A stretch of DNA of 64,000 bases, taken from positions 20,322,501 through 20,386,500 of the forward strand of contig JAWQUS010000010.1 in the NCBI GenBank assembly GCA_036365455.1, given 5' to 3'. Below are positions 20,431-30,956 of the stretch, piece after piece. The stretch comes from Macrosoma leucophasiata (Eukaryota > Arthropoda > Insecta > Lepidoptera > Hedylidae). Every line of letters starts with the position of its first letter. Position 1 is the stretch's first letter. The position numbers and the translations under genes are program-made. Below the pieces are notes generated by a model. That model saw only the letters and a list, made by a program, of their open reading frames with translations, did no database searches and had not been told where the DNA came from.

Positions 20431-20940
20431 CATACCGCGCGCGAGACGGACCACGAACTCCTGCACGGATTCTACACGCAGGTCCCGTGAGATGACGTCA
20501 TTTCTGACGTACCTCCCCGCATTGGTTATCAAGCGTAGACACACGTTTTGTTGTACCTGTAGGCGACGTCGCTGCGTCGTGGAGCACAAGGCGTACCACG
20601 CTGGTGCAGCGTACGTCAACCTAGTTCGAATGTAGGTGTTGTAGATCCGCAGCTTGGTGCTCAACGGCAGCCTCGACTGCAGTACCGGCCGTAGCATCGC
20701 TCGAGCAGCCGCCGCCTGGCGCACCGCGTTTTCCACGGTGGGCACCTGCGCAGCGCTCTGTCGATGGTACACCCAAGGTACTTGAACGACGGCTGCCATA
20801 GAACATCTTGGCCGCGGAGCCGTAGTGGTGGTAGTCGGTAGCGGAGTGTTCGCGTTGCGAAAGCGGCCGTCTTACCCACATTGACGGCCATCCGCCACTT
20901 ATCGAACCACTCCGGCAATCTATTCAGCAAACGTTGTATT
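20431..20940 (-). pseudogene. Jockey-type LINE reverse transcriptase, C-terminal fragment
   Basis: On the minus strand: LPEWFDKWRMAVNVGKTAAF, then FKYLGCTIDRALR, then, after a frameshift at about 20,740-20,765, AVRQAAAARAMLRPVLQSRL, LRIYNTYIRTRLTYAAPAWY and RDLRVESVQEFVVRLARGM. This order (palm end WRMxVNxxKT, YLGxxID, then the thumb region RxxxYxxxIRxxLTYxxPxW) is that of the Jockey clade. The catalytic FADD box is upstream of what survives. The 3' side stops exactly at the mariner end: the codons ATG-TA on the minus strand meet the mariner terminus at TA 20,429-20,430, which suggests the mariner inserted into this LINE. Noticeably GC-richer than the surroundings. Confidence 0.8.
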
Positions 20941-21199
20941 TTTGCTCGTACGCAAAATAGAATTTTCTTCTAATAGCGGTCAAACCTTGCCAATGGGCCG
21001 TAGTTAGTGCAATATAAGAGTTTTTTTTTGTATACATACCTACACTATGTACACAAAAACAACTCTGTTAACCCCTTTTATGTTTTGTTTTGTTAAGTAC
21101 GTAGGTACTAATAATATTTTAAATGTTTTTTTCTTTTGTTTTTTTTTATGCAGCACCTGATATTAATATGTCTGCTGCACCAATATTTTTTCTTTATAT
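20941..21199. other. no gene recognised
   Basis: T-rich unassigned sequence between the Jockey fragment and the next SINE-A. Confidence 0.35.
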
Positions 21200-21600
21200 A
21201 GTAATAGTGGCAAACAAGCATGCAGTTCGCATTGATGATAAGTGATGACTGCAGCCTATAGACACCCACACAATTACCAAAGGTCAAAACGCAGATGCGT
21301 TGCCACTCCTGAAGCCTAAAGTGTTATGCCTCTGTGCCGGAAATTACAGGGCCATACATTGCCACCTGACCGGAACACGATAGTGCTGAACAATACCATT
21401 TAGCGGCAAGTAGGTATATTAGGTAATGCGGTGGTGACCTACCTATGACCGCGAGCTCCGTCACTGGATCTCTAGTGAATAATAATATAATAAATGTTTT
21501 TCTTTCTTTCTTTCTTTCAATAATGCAAGATGGACAGCAGCGTTCTGCGATAAAAAAACCGCCACTGCACTCGCCAATACGCCATCCTATTAGAAACTGT
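21200..21600 (-). repeat. SINE-A (21,200-21,478) plus microsatellite and LINE tail piece
   Basis: The SINE-A is nearly complete but its minus-strand 5' end is altered (CACTGGATCTCTAGTG). It is followed by a TTTC microsatellite (21,500-21,526) and by GGACAGCAGCGTTCTGCG ... CACTGCACTCGCCAATACGC, a LINE-tail type fragment also seen at 14.3 kb. Confidence 0.65.
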
Positions 21601-21837
21601 TAAAATATATATTATTTGAACTCCTCTAATCGTTGAGTAAGGAACCCTAAACACCAAAAAGTATGAACAAACAATCACTAAATGAAACCCACATTCTTAT
21701 CCGTGTTGTTTTAACTTACCTAAAAGGGCAATGAAGATCCATTAATAAAATCGAATCTCTTCGAGGTAATTTCAAAAGTAATTCGTAAAAATTTGGTTTT
21801 TTCTACGGATAGTATCAGAACCTTATTTTTTTTCAAA

Positions 21838-22240
21838 AGTGACATACAAGCATGCAAGGATTTATTGGTGGTAGAGTGTCGGAGCTCGAATGCATAGACA
21901 CCATCTCATCGCCAAATCTTAATGCGCTAGTTTTTTAGGCGAAGGTGACTAACAATCATGCAGATCCCATGTTAAAATTTAAAATGCAGATGCGTTGCCA
22001 CCCCAGAGACCTAAGTTGTCTCTGTGATAGTTATAACTGGGCCATACATTACCATCTAACGGGAACACGGATAGTGCTGAACACTACAAACTGCCGCCCA
22101 ATAGTAGATAAATTAGGTAATGAGCTCCTACACTGAAACTCTACCACCAGTAGAACTGGTAAGATGATACCAGTAAAATTAGGAAATATGGTGGCGCCTA
22201 CGCTTAGGAGTTTCACGACATTAGTTCTATCATACGTAAG
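21838..22240 (-). repeat. rearranged old SINE-A cluster
   Basis: A tail piece (21,838-21,862, minus) meets a head piece in plus orientation (21,872-21,915, TATTGGTGGTAGAGTGTCGG). Next come a diverged minus copy (21,940-22,155) and another minus head piece (22,180-22,235). Confidence 0.5.
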
Positions 22241-22799
22241 TTACGTAACTCATGGTATAAAATTAATTTTGGGTATTTCGAGAGTAATTTAACAAAACAT
22301 CGAAGTACGCATGTAGGTACTTAAAAAGGAAATATTAGCTTTCTAATACTTTATAATTGCCGTGCATTAGTGGTTCTCGATGTAAGAAAATCGAAAAACA
22401 TCACAACTTTCCAAAGTGCGTATAAATCAAACGTTATTAAGGGAAAAATATAATAAATTTTCATTTATAACTACGCTCATCCGACGTTTGGCGTTGGATA
22501 TTTAATGTTTAAAAGTAAAAGTGAAACAATTATGGGTCTATCAAGTCAAATTGGTTTCCGTACGGATAAATTGACCTATCATACTGTTCATAAATTATTA
22601 TGATGGATCATATCGATGTTCGGGCCTTTAAAATGTCTACATCAAATTAACGTTAGTATTTCCAGTCTTGAATTTTGTCTGAGCGCTGTTAAGTTTTATT
22701 GTTGTTTGATAAAAACATGCAAACTGTTTTATATTACTTACAGCTTTGGAATATTTGCAACTTATCATTTTGTTTATGAAATAATTAGTTTTTGTAGTT
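22240..22799. other. no gene recognised
   Basis: AT-rich unassigned sequence. Confidence 0.35.
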
Positions 22800-23052
22800 A
22801 ACTGCCTCAGTAGCCTAGTGGTAGCAGGCCACTAAACCCTTTATCTCTGGTTCAATTGGGGTTTTTCCATTTCCTGGAAGTTCCCAGTACCTCGGAGTTT
22901 GGTAATGTGCCCGGAGATGGCAACAGGCTCGCCTCCAAAAAACGTGGCCCAAAAACGTCACTGGCGAATCGTGTGTGTTTGCATGTATGATTGAATGCAT
23001 GCATTTGCCTCTGCCTACCCCTTCGGGGATTACAGGCGTGAATTACGTAATT
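22800..23052 (+). repeat. SINE-B with head deletion
   Basis: The A-box region (CAGTAGCCTAGTGGTAGCAG) is intact. About 60 bp that include the B-box are missing, so GCCACTAA joins directly to ACCCTTTATCTCTGG. The tail is complete. Confidence 0.75.
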
Positions 23053-23054
23053 TT

Positions 23055-24340
23055 TGTTTATAAAATAATTAGTTCACCAATAATAGCAAATTATGGATGT
23101 AAATAGATATATTTTTTAATTTCTGTATTCATGAAGACTTGATTTTAAACACAGCCTAAGAGAAAAAATTATATCACATTCGAAAAATTGTAAAAAAGAT
23201 AAAAAATAGACGAGATCACTTGGAATATAAGCTAACTAATTATGTAGGTACCATAAATGTATGATACGTACATTATCATAACTGCCGTACATTTTTGTCC
23301 TCCTACGATATTATTCTATTAGCACTTTCTTCCATTCACTTATCATTCACATCAGACTCCAATACCAGATAAACAGCAGCCATCGGCCGTCGACCAATAA
23401 TTATACCACCATTATCGAATTATGTCCATCTATGTAATAGTAGGGAGAAAAAGTTTGTCAATGATTATATTGGTTAGTACAATTTTGTAGAGCGGACATA
23501 CATTTGCTCTGTTTTGCAATAAATTATCGAAGACAATAAATGCTAAATATGTCATATTTGCCCTAGTTTTTTACAACGCCATAATAAAAGAAAAAAAAAA
23601 TGATTTAAATTTATACAATTCCATTTAATCATTTCATGCAAAAAATGAGCTCAAGGCTGAAGATGCCATGGCTTCTACGTTTTACCTTAACTGTATCTTC
23701 TGCAAATAGTACATAATTTCCAGCGTTCTCGTGATCTGGTTAAAAAGTTGTTACATATTTTCTGCTCGAGACACAAGTAAAGCTAAAGTCAGTGGCAACA
23801 CAGCTGAATTGAGACTTTTACTTTTAATATCGATGGCTATATATAGGCTCTTCCTTAAAACGTATCTAATAAAGAAAAGTTTATCCCCTTTAACTCGACT
23901 TAGTTATAATGTCATGAATCTCAAATAGACTAACATTGAACGTTTCCAAATAAATGATCGCTGTTGCACCTCTGAAGAAACGTTTTAATCTTTGATTCAA
24001 GGTTCCGAGTTTGGTTGACGAGGCGAATTGATTTCTTGTTCGGAAGGCAGATAGCAATTGTTTATTATGCCACAGCAATTGCGAGGCGAAAGCATGTGGA
24101 AAAGAAAGTATTTATAACCTAACATATTAAGCAATCTAAAAATGACATGACTTGTAAAGTTTAGATACAGTTACGCACTTAGAAAAAACACGAAACGGGC
24201 ACAAACTGTTCACCATAATAAGTCAACTTTGTTGTTACTCGTATATTGGTAGTATTGTGCAGTTAGTTGGTTTGAAACGATCTTGCATGATCTAATTTTT
24301 AAAAGTGTTTAGTTGAAGAAAAAAAAAAGCTCTGGGATGG
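23055..24340. other. no gene recognised
   Basis: AT-rich, the longest stretch here without a detectable repeat. Open frames at 23,731-23,928 and 23,890-24,078 overlap on opposite strands and show no domain. Confidence 0.35.
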
Positions 24341-24625
24341 TTTTTTTTTTTGGAAGTGGCAAACAAGCATGCAGTTCACATCGATGTTAAGTGATGACTG
24401 CAGCCTATAGACACCCACACTAGGACCAAGGTCAAAATGCAGATGCGTTACCACTCCTGAGGCCTAAGTTGTTATGCCTCTGTGCCGGAAATTACAGGCC
24501 CTTACATTACCACCTGACCGGAACACGATAGTGCTGAACACTACCATTTAGCGGCAAGTATATTAGGTAATGCGGAGGTGCCTACGCCCGCGAGCTCCAT
24601 CACTGAAGCTCTACCACCAGTAAAA
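24341..24625 (-). repeat. SINE-A, full length
   Basis: Poly-T at 24,341-24,351, complete body, head ends CTCTACCACCAGTAAAAA. Confidence 0.8.
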
Positions 24626-25096
24626 ACACAATGTTTGTTCGACTCGGAAATATTCTGATAAATAAAAGGACTTCATTGACAACCTAACGGAATGGACATG
24701 TTATTATGAATGGTATGCAGGTAAGATGCCGAATATGCCGATTCTGAACGACTTCAAAAAAGGATGAATGATGTGTGATAACAGTAGTTTTAGAGCTTTT
24801 AAGAATCTTCGGGTTACGTTCCCATAATCTCTTTAATTTAACCCTAAATATTATAAAAATATAATTGAATTTGATAGCTAAGGCCGTAACCCAATAGAGG
24901 CCTTGAGTAGTTAACAATGATTGGACTAGCATACTTTCATGATATTTATGGAACAGTTTTGTTCTCTGCAATATTTTATGAGAATAGCTTGATTTTCCAA
25001 TAGAAATGAATGGTCTGTGTCAGTTTCAACTGAATTATCAAATTGATGTTTTTATGAGAACACAGAGCGGCATGGGGGTTAGTCAAACGTACAAAT

Positions 25097-25343
25097 CGAC
25101 TGCAGCAATTAACATAGTCGGAATTACATTTTGGCCAATTCTGTTCCATTGCATTAGAAGTCTTAGAATGTCCATATTATGGACATTCTAGGACTACATT
25201 TTTACATTACTGGACTACATTTTGGCCCATTTTGTTTAATTGCATTAGAAGTATTAAGCATATTATGGACATTCTAAGGCCTCCAATGCAACAAAACAAA
25301 ATTGGGCAAAATTCAGTTCCGACTATGTTAATTGCTGCAGTCG
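25097..25343. repeat. foldback sequence with 80-bp arms
   Basis: The left arm 25,097-25,176 (CGACTGCAGCAATTAACATA ... AGAATGTCCATA) and right arm 25,263-25,343 are inverted copies with roughly 15% difference. The central 86 bp hold a second partial copy of the left arm (TACATTTTGGCCCATTTTG) and a small hairpin AGAATGTCCATA-TTA-TGGACATTCT. No target duplication or relative elsewhere in the window was found. Confidence 0.65.
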
Positions 25344-25344
25344 A

Positions 25345-25920
25345 AATGAATTACGTAAATAATGCTGATGATTACCCCACCCCTAGCCTATGCATTGCTG
25401 CATTTGTAGTTAATCAACTTGGCTTGGGTTCTTGGGTTCCTCCTCAGCTACAAGCTCATGGACATGTATCCCAACTGCACAATCTGGTTAGAGATGCGTC
25501 CCTCGAGAGGCTTAAAATTAATAATAATTCGCTGAAAGCAGAGAATTAGGGTACTAATTCAATTTCTGTTGGAGAACAATGGGATCTTCTGTCAGAAAAT
25601 CCCGACTCGTATGAGAATCAGATTTGGAAGTGAACGTGGATTGGTCATACTTTTGGAAGAGCTACTTACTGAGCACGTTCCTTGACGACCTTTTGAAGCT
25701 TTTCCTTGAAGCACGTATTCTAAGACAGTACTCATACAGTATTCATTGTGACGCTTTAGGGGAAAAGCTAATAAAATCTACTAAAACTAAAAACTAAACT
25801 AATAAAATCCTGAATGTAGAACAGTGTTTTTACATTTCACTTAAATTTCATTTATTTGGGTATCATTTACAGGTGTGTTATTTAGCAACATTTAATATTA
25901 TTCAATTTTCATCATTCAAT
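25345..25920. other. no gene called; one open frame of unknown nature
   Basis: An open frame reaching to 25,549 (including DDYPTPSLCIAAFVVNQLGL and HVSQLHNLVRDASLERLK) starts inside the foldback's right arm. It has no recognised domain or splice signal. Confidence 0.3.
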
Positions 25921-25924
25921 GACA

Positions 25925-26222
25925 AGAAAAAGTAGAACAAAATGGACACAAATTATAACAGAGTGCTTGGCAACCACGAGATGGAGAAAGGAGAAGAGGC
26001 AGACAAATCAAAAGATGGACAGATGATATAAAGAAAATCGGAGGAACCATTTAGTCAAGAAAAGCGAAAGTTAGAAATGAATGGAAAGAACTGGAAGAGG
26101 CCTATGTGTCGTAGGACACGCTGACCACTAAACCTGGTATTCCGACGTGTAAAATAAAAAGTAGATGTTTTAGACTTTATACAATTGTAATTAATTTAGT
26201 ATCAGCAATAAAGGCTTAATAA
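25925..26222 (+). pseudogene. RTE-type LINE, 3' end of ORF and tail
   Basis: The frame from 25,995 reads RGRQIKRWTDDIKKIGG, then a stop, then SRKAKVRNEWKELEEAYV and a stop. This is the C-terminal signature RGRP-x-x-RW-x-DD-[IL] ... W-x-x-x-x-EAYV of RTE-clade elements. Upstream bases continue the homology in another frame. After the stop come about 95 bp of 3' sequence ending in AATAAAGGCTTAATAATAAA. The copy is 5'-truncated, as is normal for LINE insertions. Confidence 0.75.
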
Positions 26223-26234
26223 TAAAAAAATATT

Positions 26235-26372
26235 ATTCAAGAAAAAAAATGGAAAGAAAAAAAAAAGACTTCGCACGGGATGAGCGCTTTATCACTTTGC
26301 TACCGAAGGGTGTTCTAGTAATCCTGCGATCAATTTGTCCATTCCATATTTCTTTAAAAAAATATATTATTG
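26235..26372 (-). mobile_element. tRNA-MITE relative with a different tRNA-like insert
   Basis: Arms AAAATGGAAAGAAAAAA (left) and GTCCATTCCATATTTCTTTA (right) resemble the tRNA-MITE arms. The minus-strand interior reads TTCGGTAGCAAAGTGATAAA then GCGCTCATCCCGTGCGAAG. This is a tRNA-type A-box region of another sequence; the B-box region (GATCGCAGGATTACT) is degraded. Confidence 0.45.
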
Positions 26373-26374
26373 CG

Positions 26375-26864
26375 TTAATAAAATTATATATGATTACTTA
26401 AAATATTTTGAATCAAAACGAAAACTGTCCTAAGTCCCAATCCTAATAATTATCACAATCATTTAAGACTAGTATACGGCCCTTTTTGTCTCCGTATAAG
26501 TAAACGCAGAACAACCGTGAAAAGGAATATTTTTGTTAAATATCTATTTCTCAACACGTCTATCAATCTAGAATCTTTCGAAGTAGACCACCATACACGT
26601 CATTAACAAATTGCAAATATGCGGTCAACCCAATCTCGACCTATGCGAGCATCGCGTGCCATCCACCATTTTACCTAAAAACTCGAGAAATCCGCACACA
26701 TTCGGGTTAACAGCTTTTGTTATTGAAGGTGAAACTGAAACTAATCGCTTGTTGTCTGTTAATTTCCTATAACAGGATGATTGGCGACCGTACGCCATAT
26801 TTATATGTATCTCAAGGTCTGGAGATAATATTTTATTACATAAAAATAGCTAACTAACGCATAA
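26375..26864. other. no gene recognised
   Basis: AT-rich unassigned sequence. Confidence 0.35.
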
Positions 26865-26865
26865 G

Positions 26866-27370
26866 TTTACTGGTGACGGTGGCCCCAGTGACGGAGCTCG
26901 CTGGCGTAGGCACCACCGCATTACCTAATATACTTGCCGCTAAATGGTAGTGTCCAGCACTGTCGTATTCCGGTCAGGTGGTAATGTGCGGCCCTGTAAT
27001 TTCCGACACAGAGGCATAACACCTTAGGCCTCAGGAGTGGCAATGTTCGGTCAAAAAAGGATTTAAGGCCTTTAACTGGCCACTGTCTATATTCCTAATT
27101 TGAAGATGGCGTCTGTCATCTATTATTCTATTATTTTATGTCTTCACTTTTTAGACTTTACTTTTACAATGTACATGAGAAGCAATTACAAGATTTATTA
27201 TTTCTTAAACTACTAATTCTTTTCCTTCAGCTATTACCTGTGCATCATTCTTTACAGGCAACGCATCTGCGTTTTGACCTCTGGTTATTGTGTGGGTGTC
27301 TATAGGCTGCAGTTATCACTTAACATCAATGTGAACTGCATGCTTGTTTGATACTTTTAAAAAAACTAAA
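26866..27370 (+). repeat. SINE-A interrupted by a probable solo LTR
   Basis: Head to middle at 26,866-27,043, middle to poly-A at 27,257-27,370. Without the insert the copy would be a normal full-length SINE-A. Confidence 0.8.
27044..27256. mobile_element. probable solo LTR (213 bp)
   Basis: The insert begins TGTTCGGTC and ends ATTCTTTACA, so it has TG ... CA (TGT ... ACA) ends. It is flanked by an exact 5-bp repeat GGCAA (27,039-27,043 and 27,257-27,261), which is single-copy in other SINE-A members. These are the marks of an LTR retrotransposon insertion reduced to one LTR. No coding sequence is present; the superfamily is undetermined. Confidence 0.65.
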
Positions 27371-27485
27371 AAAAATGATACTTTGATGTCAAATGCGTAG
27401 CAAGTATCTGTTTCTCGGCTGAAATTATCGTATTATAGTATCGTAGTTTGTAATTTACTAAAAGATCTAAATGCAGTTGCTTTTA

Positions 27486-28370
27486 GGTAAGGATCCCACT
27501 GCAGTATCATTTCGTTCATCCAGCATTGCTGCAAACTTAATTTTACGCATTTTTATAATCTAGAGCAGAGGTTCCCAAACTATTTTTTCTTGTAGACCCT
27601 TTACAATTTTTTCTGATTTCTGTGGACCCCCGTCCTTGCTACATTTATATCACATTCCCATATTTCCAATTTTTATTCACGTCTACGCGGGTCTGCGTAG
27701 ACGTGAATAAAAATTGGAAGAGACCATTGAGTCTCCCATGGACCACTTTGGGAATCACTGGTGTGATGTAAGTAAATTGGTACTATCAGTGTATGTGTTG
27801 AGATCCATTATCGTGGACCCCCATTTTCATTTCATGGAACCCCAATTTTTTTTTTCGCTGACGCAGACTCCTTTCACGTGGTCATAGACGCCCAGGGGTC
27901 GATATAGACCACTTTGGGAATCACTGATCTAGAGAATATATATCCACTACGTTGCTTATAAAAAACTGGCCGCTAGTATTTCTTTTTGGGGCAGATTTTT
28001 TTAAATTTATTTTTTCAATAAAATATTGTCCACCTCACTTCAATACGTATAAAGATTCTGCAAAATCACGACTTCCGTTGCGCACTTGCCCCCCCTACGT
28101 ATTTTCGTTCCGTCCCGATAACTTTTTACGACCATGACGTTATTATTTATATATCAAATTAAAGCTATTTGTTTTTCTCATTATTGTGATATACGGGAGC
28201 CAAATTAAATCGGCTGCAAATAAGATTTGCTGGGTGTTAAAGATAAAATAATTTATTTAAAAATACTTGCGGCCAAATTTTGATAGACAACCTAGTGGAT
28301 ATATATTCTCTAGATTATAAAATATGCGTAAAAAATTGGTTTGCATCATATCTGCAGTGGGATCCTAACC
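27486..28370. mobile_element. TA-MITE copy 2, interrupted by a hAT-MITE
   Basis: Ends GGTAAGGATCCCACTGCAG and CTGCAGTGGGATCCTAACC, flanked by TA at 27,484-27,485 and 28,371-28,372. Without the 361-bp insert and its 8-bp repeat it measures 516 bp, slightly shorter than copy 1. Confidence 0.8.
27566..27926. mobile_element. hAT-MITE copy 1 with 8-bp target duplication
   Basis: Begins CAGAGGTTCCCAAACTAT and ends GACCACTTTGGGAATCACTG. The octamer ATCTAGAG flanks both sides exactly (27,558-27,565 and 27,927-27,934), the hAT hallmark. It has an internal right-type end at 27,741-27,760, so it looks like a 195-bp unit extended by a second half. A perfect 23-bp hairpin lies at 27,666-27,717. Confidence 0.85.
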
Positions 28371-28374
28371 TATT

Positions 28375-28920
28375 TGTTACTCTTAAGGGTTTATTATCTT
28401 TGTACCAAAGTAGTGTACCGAAAATTACGGGACAATTGATGTTTCATTCGTATAAAAACATCTAACATCTCTAATTGATTTATACTCAAACTTTAATAAC
28501 TTTGTCCATAAGTTTGTTTATTATCTTTTTATACAACCGCTGAATCAAAAGAAATATAAGAACATGACTTACAAATTGAATATTGGACAGAGACCAATGT
28601 ACCAGGAAAGAGTTCACGAATGAACTTGCAGAAAAAGTTAGATTGTCTAACCTAGCTCGGAGAATGTATGTCACAGATAATTATGGTTACACGCATTTCT
28701 TTTTATTTAGCGTATGAAATGTATGTCAGTACGCATGATTTATTTTGGCAATGGTGATCGTGCGCCGATCTAAATTAAAAATGTTTAAAATTTCATTTCA
28801 ATAATCGACGCTTCGATCCGCCTGCAGTAATTGCTCCAATTAAAACTTAATTGCACTATATTTAAGATGCCTACAGTTAACTTGTAAGCGGTTAAGTTAG
28901 TTTTTTTTTGTTTTATTTAA
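28375..28920. other. no gene recognised
   Basis: AT-rich unassigned sequence. Confidence 0.35.
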
Positions 28921-28925
28921 TGGAT

Positions 28926-29148
28926 GTGGCAAACAAGCATGCAGTTCACATTGATGTTAAGTGATGACTGCAGCTTATGTAGACCAAGATCAAAATGCAG
29001 ATCCGTTACCACTCCTGAGACCTAAGAATGCCTCTGTGCCGGAAATTACAGGGCCGTACATTACCACCTGACCGGAACACGATAGTGCTGAACACTACCA
29101 TTTAGTGGCAAGTGAATTAGGTACTGCGGTGGTGGCTACGCCCACCAG
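28926..29148 (-). repeat. SINE-A with internal deletions
   Basis: Tail GTGGCAAACAAGCATGCAG is normal. It lacks about 20 bp after GACTGCAGC and a short segment in the head (TGGCTACGCCCACCAG). Confidence 0.7.
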
Positions 29149-29647
29149 TGAAACGTTTAAGTTACGTTTTTTCCTATTGTGGTACAAAACTACAAAAAGC
29201 CTCTATACAAAAAAATAACATACCTACGTCATTGCGTCAGAAATCATAAGTCATACATGGTCATACGTAACTTGGGTATAGGCATTACAGCACAGTAACC
29301 AATTATCAAAACATGCGCGTACCGCCTCGGGCGCGTATTCCTATTATAATCTCTATACGTTACATATTTGCAACAAGATTGCACTTTCATAGATAAAATG
29401 ATACATGACAAACGCGTACCTAATTTCCTATCAGACCCCACCCCATTCTGACTTACTGTTCGGTAGAACGTCAAACTTGTTAGATGCGTAAATTTCAAGA
29501 AAATTCTTAAAATACACAAATAAAACCATGAATAGAAAAAAAAATGAATATAGTTTGCAGCATTTTCTTAACAAAACAATTTGAAAAAAAAAAACAAGTA
29601 GAATATAAAATATACTACTATATTAGGTAGATCTCCAGGTAGGTTAG

Positions 29648-29800
29648 GTACTACTAATGGTAGAGCTCCATTTACGAAGTTTCGAGTGCGTAGAAACGAA
29701 CAAGTTCATCACATCTTATCTTCCTGTTGTTATAGCGTTAAATGGTACTGTTCAACACTATCGTGTTTCAGTTAAGTAATAACGCATTTAAGGGCCAGCT
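29648..29800 (+). repeat. SINE-A, old head half
   Basis: AATGGTAGAGCTCCATTTAC, then GCGTTAAATGGTACTGTTCA and CACTATCGTGTTTCAG; no tail. Confidence 0.5.
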
Positions 29801-29924
29801 TTTTTAAATTGATACCTACGTACAGTTCTTACTAATCTCGAGAAAATCTCACGCTCTCTTACACCAGGCAAGCGAGCGGCGAACAGGAATCGCACGTGGC
29901 GAACAGGAGTCGCACTTAGACTAA

Positions 29925-30058
29925 CCCTCTTATTCATAAACGTACATTAGATACGTTTTAGCTATAGAATGCTTTGTCTTTGTCAGTTGCATTGTCAAAT
30001 ATGCAGGATAGAAGAGATTAGCAACACTTTAGCTAAGATACGTTTATGAATAAGGGGG
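29925..30058. mobile_element. short MITE with TAA target, Harbinger-like
   Basis: Inverted ends CCCTCTTATTCATAAACGTA and (reverse complement of the right end) CCCCCTTATTCATAAACGTA. TAA flanks both sides (29,922-29,924 and 30,059-30,061). At 134 bp it has no coding capacity. Three-base TAA targets are typical of PIF/Harbinger-type MITEs. Confidence 0.7.
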
Positions 30059-30061
30059 TAA

Positions 30062-30832
30062 ATATATAGGGTTAATTGAAATTAACCCATCACCTCTGGT
30101 AAGGAGCCTCTCTACATCATCTACATTTGTTCTACTATTTTTTTAAAATTAATAGTACGTAGTTTCTAAAGTTAACTTTTCCCATACAAAATATTTTTTT
30201 TCCTTTGAACTGGCATTTACTCTGAGCGTTGGTACGCGCCTTTCCTAGGCGCTATATCGCTATGTGCACCTAGGTGCGGGATTGCGATTGGGAGGTGACG
30301 CAGCGGCGGCAATCCTCTTTTGAACTTTTGAATTTGAGCATTTTATTGTTTTTTTTTTTTGAGTTTTTTTAATTTGTGTGTTTTTTTTAAGTGGCAAACA
30401 AGCATGCAGTTCACATTGATTTTAAGTGAAGACTGCAGCCTATAGAAACTTACACAAAGACCAAGGTCAAAATGCGGATGCGTTACCACGCCTGAGGAAT
30501 AAGGTGTTATGCCTTTGTGCCGGAAATTACAGGGCCGTAAATTACCACCTGACCGGAACACGATAGTGCTGAACACTACCATTGAGCGGCAAGTATATTA
30601 GGTAATGCGGTGGTGCCTACGCCCGCGAACTCCGTCACAGGAGCTCTGCTCTACCACCAGTAAACGCAGTGATATTTTTGAGCAACGATGATTTATAAGC
30701 AACGAATTTGAACATTTTATTGTTTTTTTTTGGGTTATTTATTGAGATTTCTAAAAAGTCGTAGAACAAATGTTGTTGGGATTGATGTAGAGGTGGTGCG
30801 CTTATTTAAATTAACCCTGTATAAGCAAGTAC
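30062..30832. mobile_element. probable inverted-repeat element enclosing a SINE-A
   Basis: The outer segments are inverted: left GGGTTAATTGAAATTAACCC ... CTACATTTGTTCTAC (30,067-30,152), right GTAGAACAAATGTTG ... TTTAAATTAACCC (30,770-30,829). A second pair, AATTTGAGCATTTTATTG (30,332) and AATTTGAACATTTTATTG (30,708), is in direct orientation either side of the SINE. No clean target duplication was found, so boundaries are approximate. Confidence 0.4.
30381..30664 (-). repeat. SINE-A, full length
   Basis: T-run at 30,381-30,388, complete body. The head carries a small extra GCTCT repeat (GGAGCTCTGCTCTACC). Confidence 0.75.
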
Positions 30833-30956
30833 TTTAGGGACGTCCCTGGGATTCCCGTGTCCTCTGAGGTGTAAAAATTAAGGCACAGGAAACACATTTA
30901 TAAGGAACGCATTTTTATTGAGAACATTAATTATCCCTACTTCCCCACTATATATA

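Noticed and set aside
25232..25549. 105-codon frame
   Set aside because: Begins in a foldback arm; the second half looks protein-like but has no recognised domain or splice sites.
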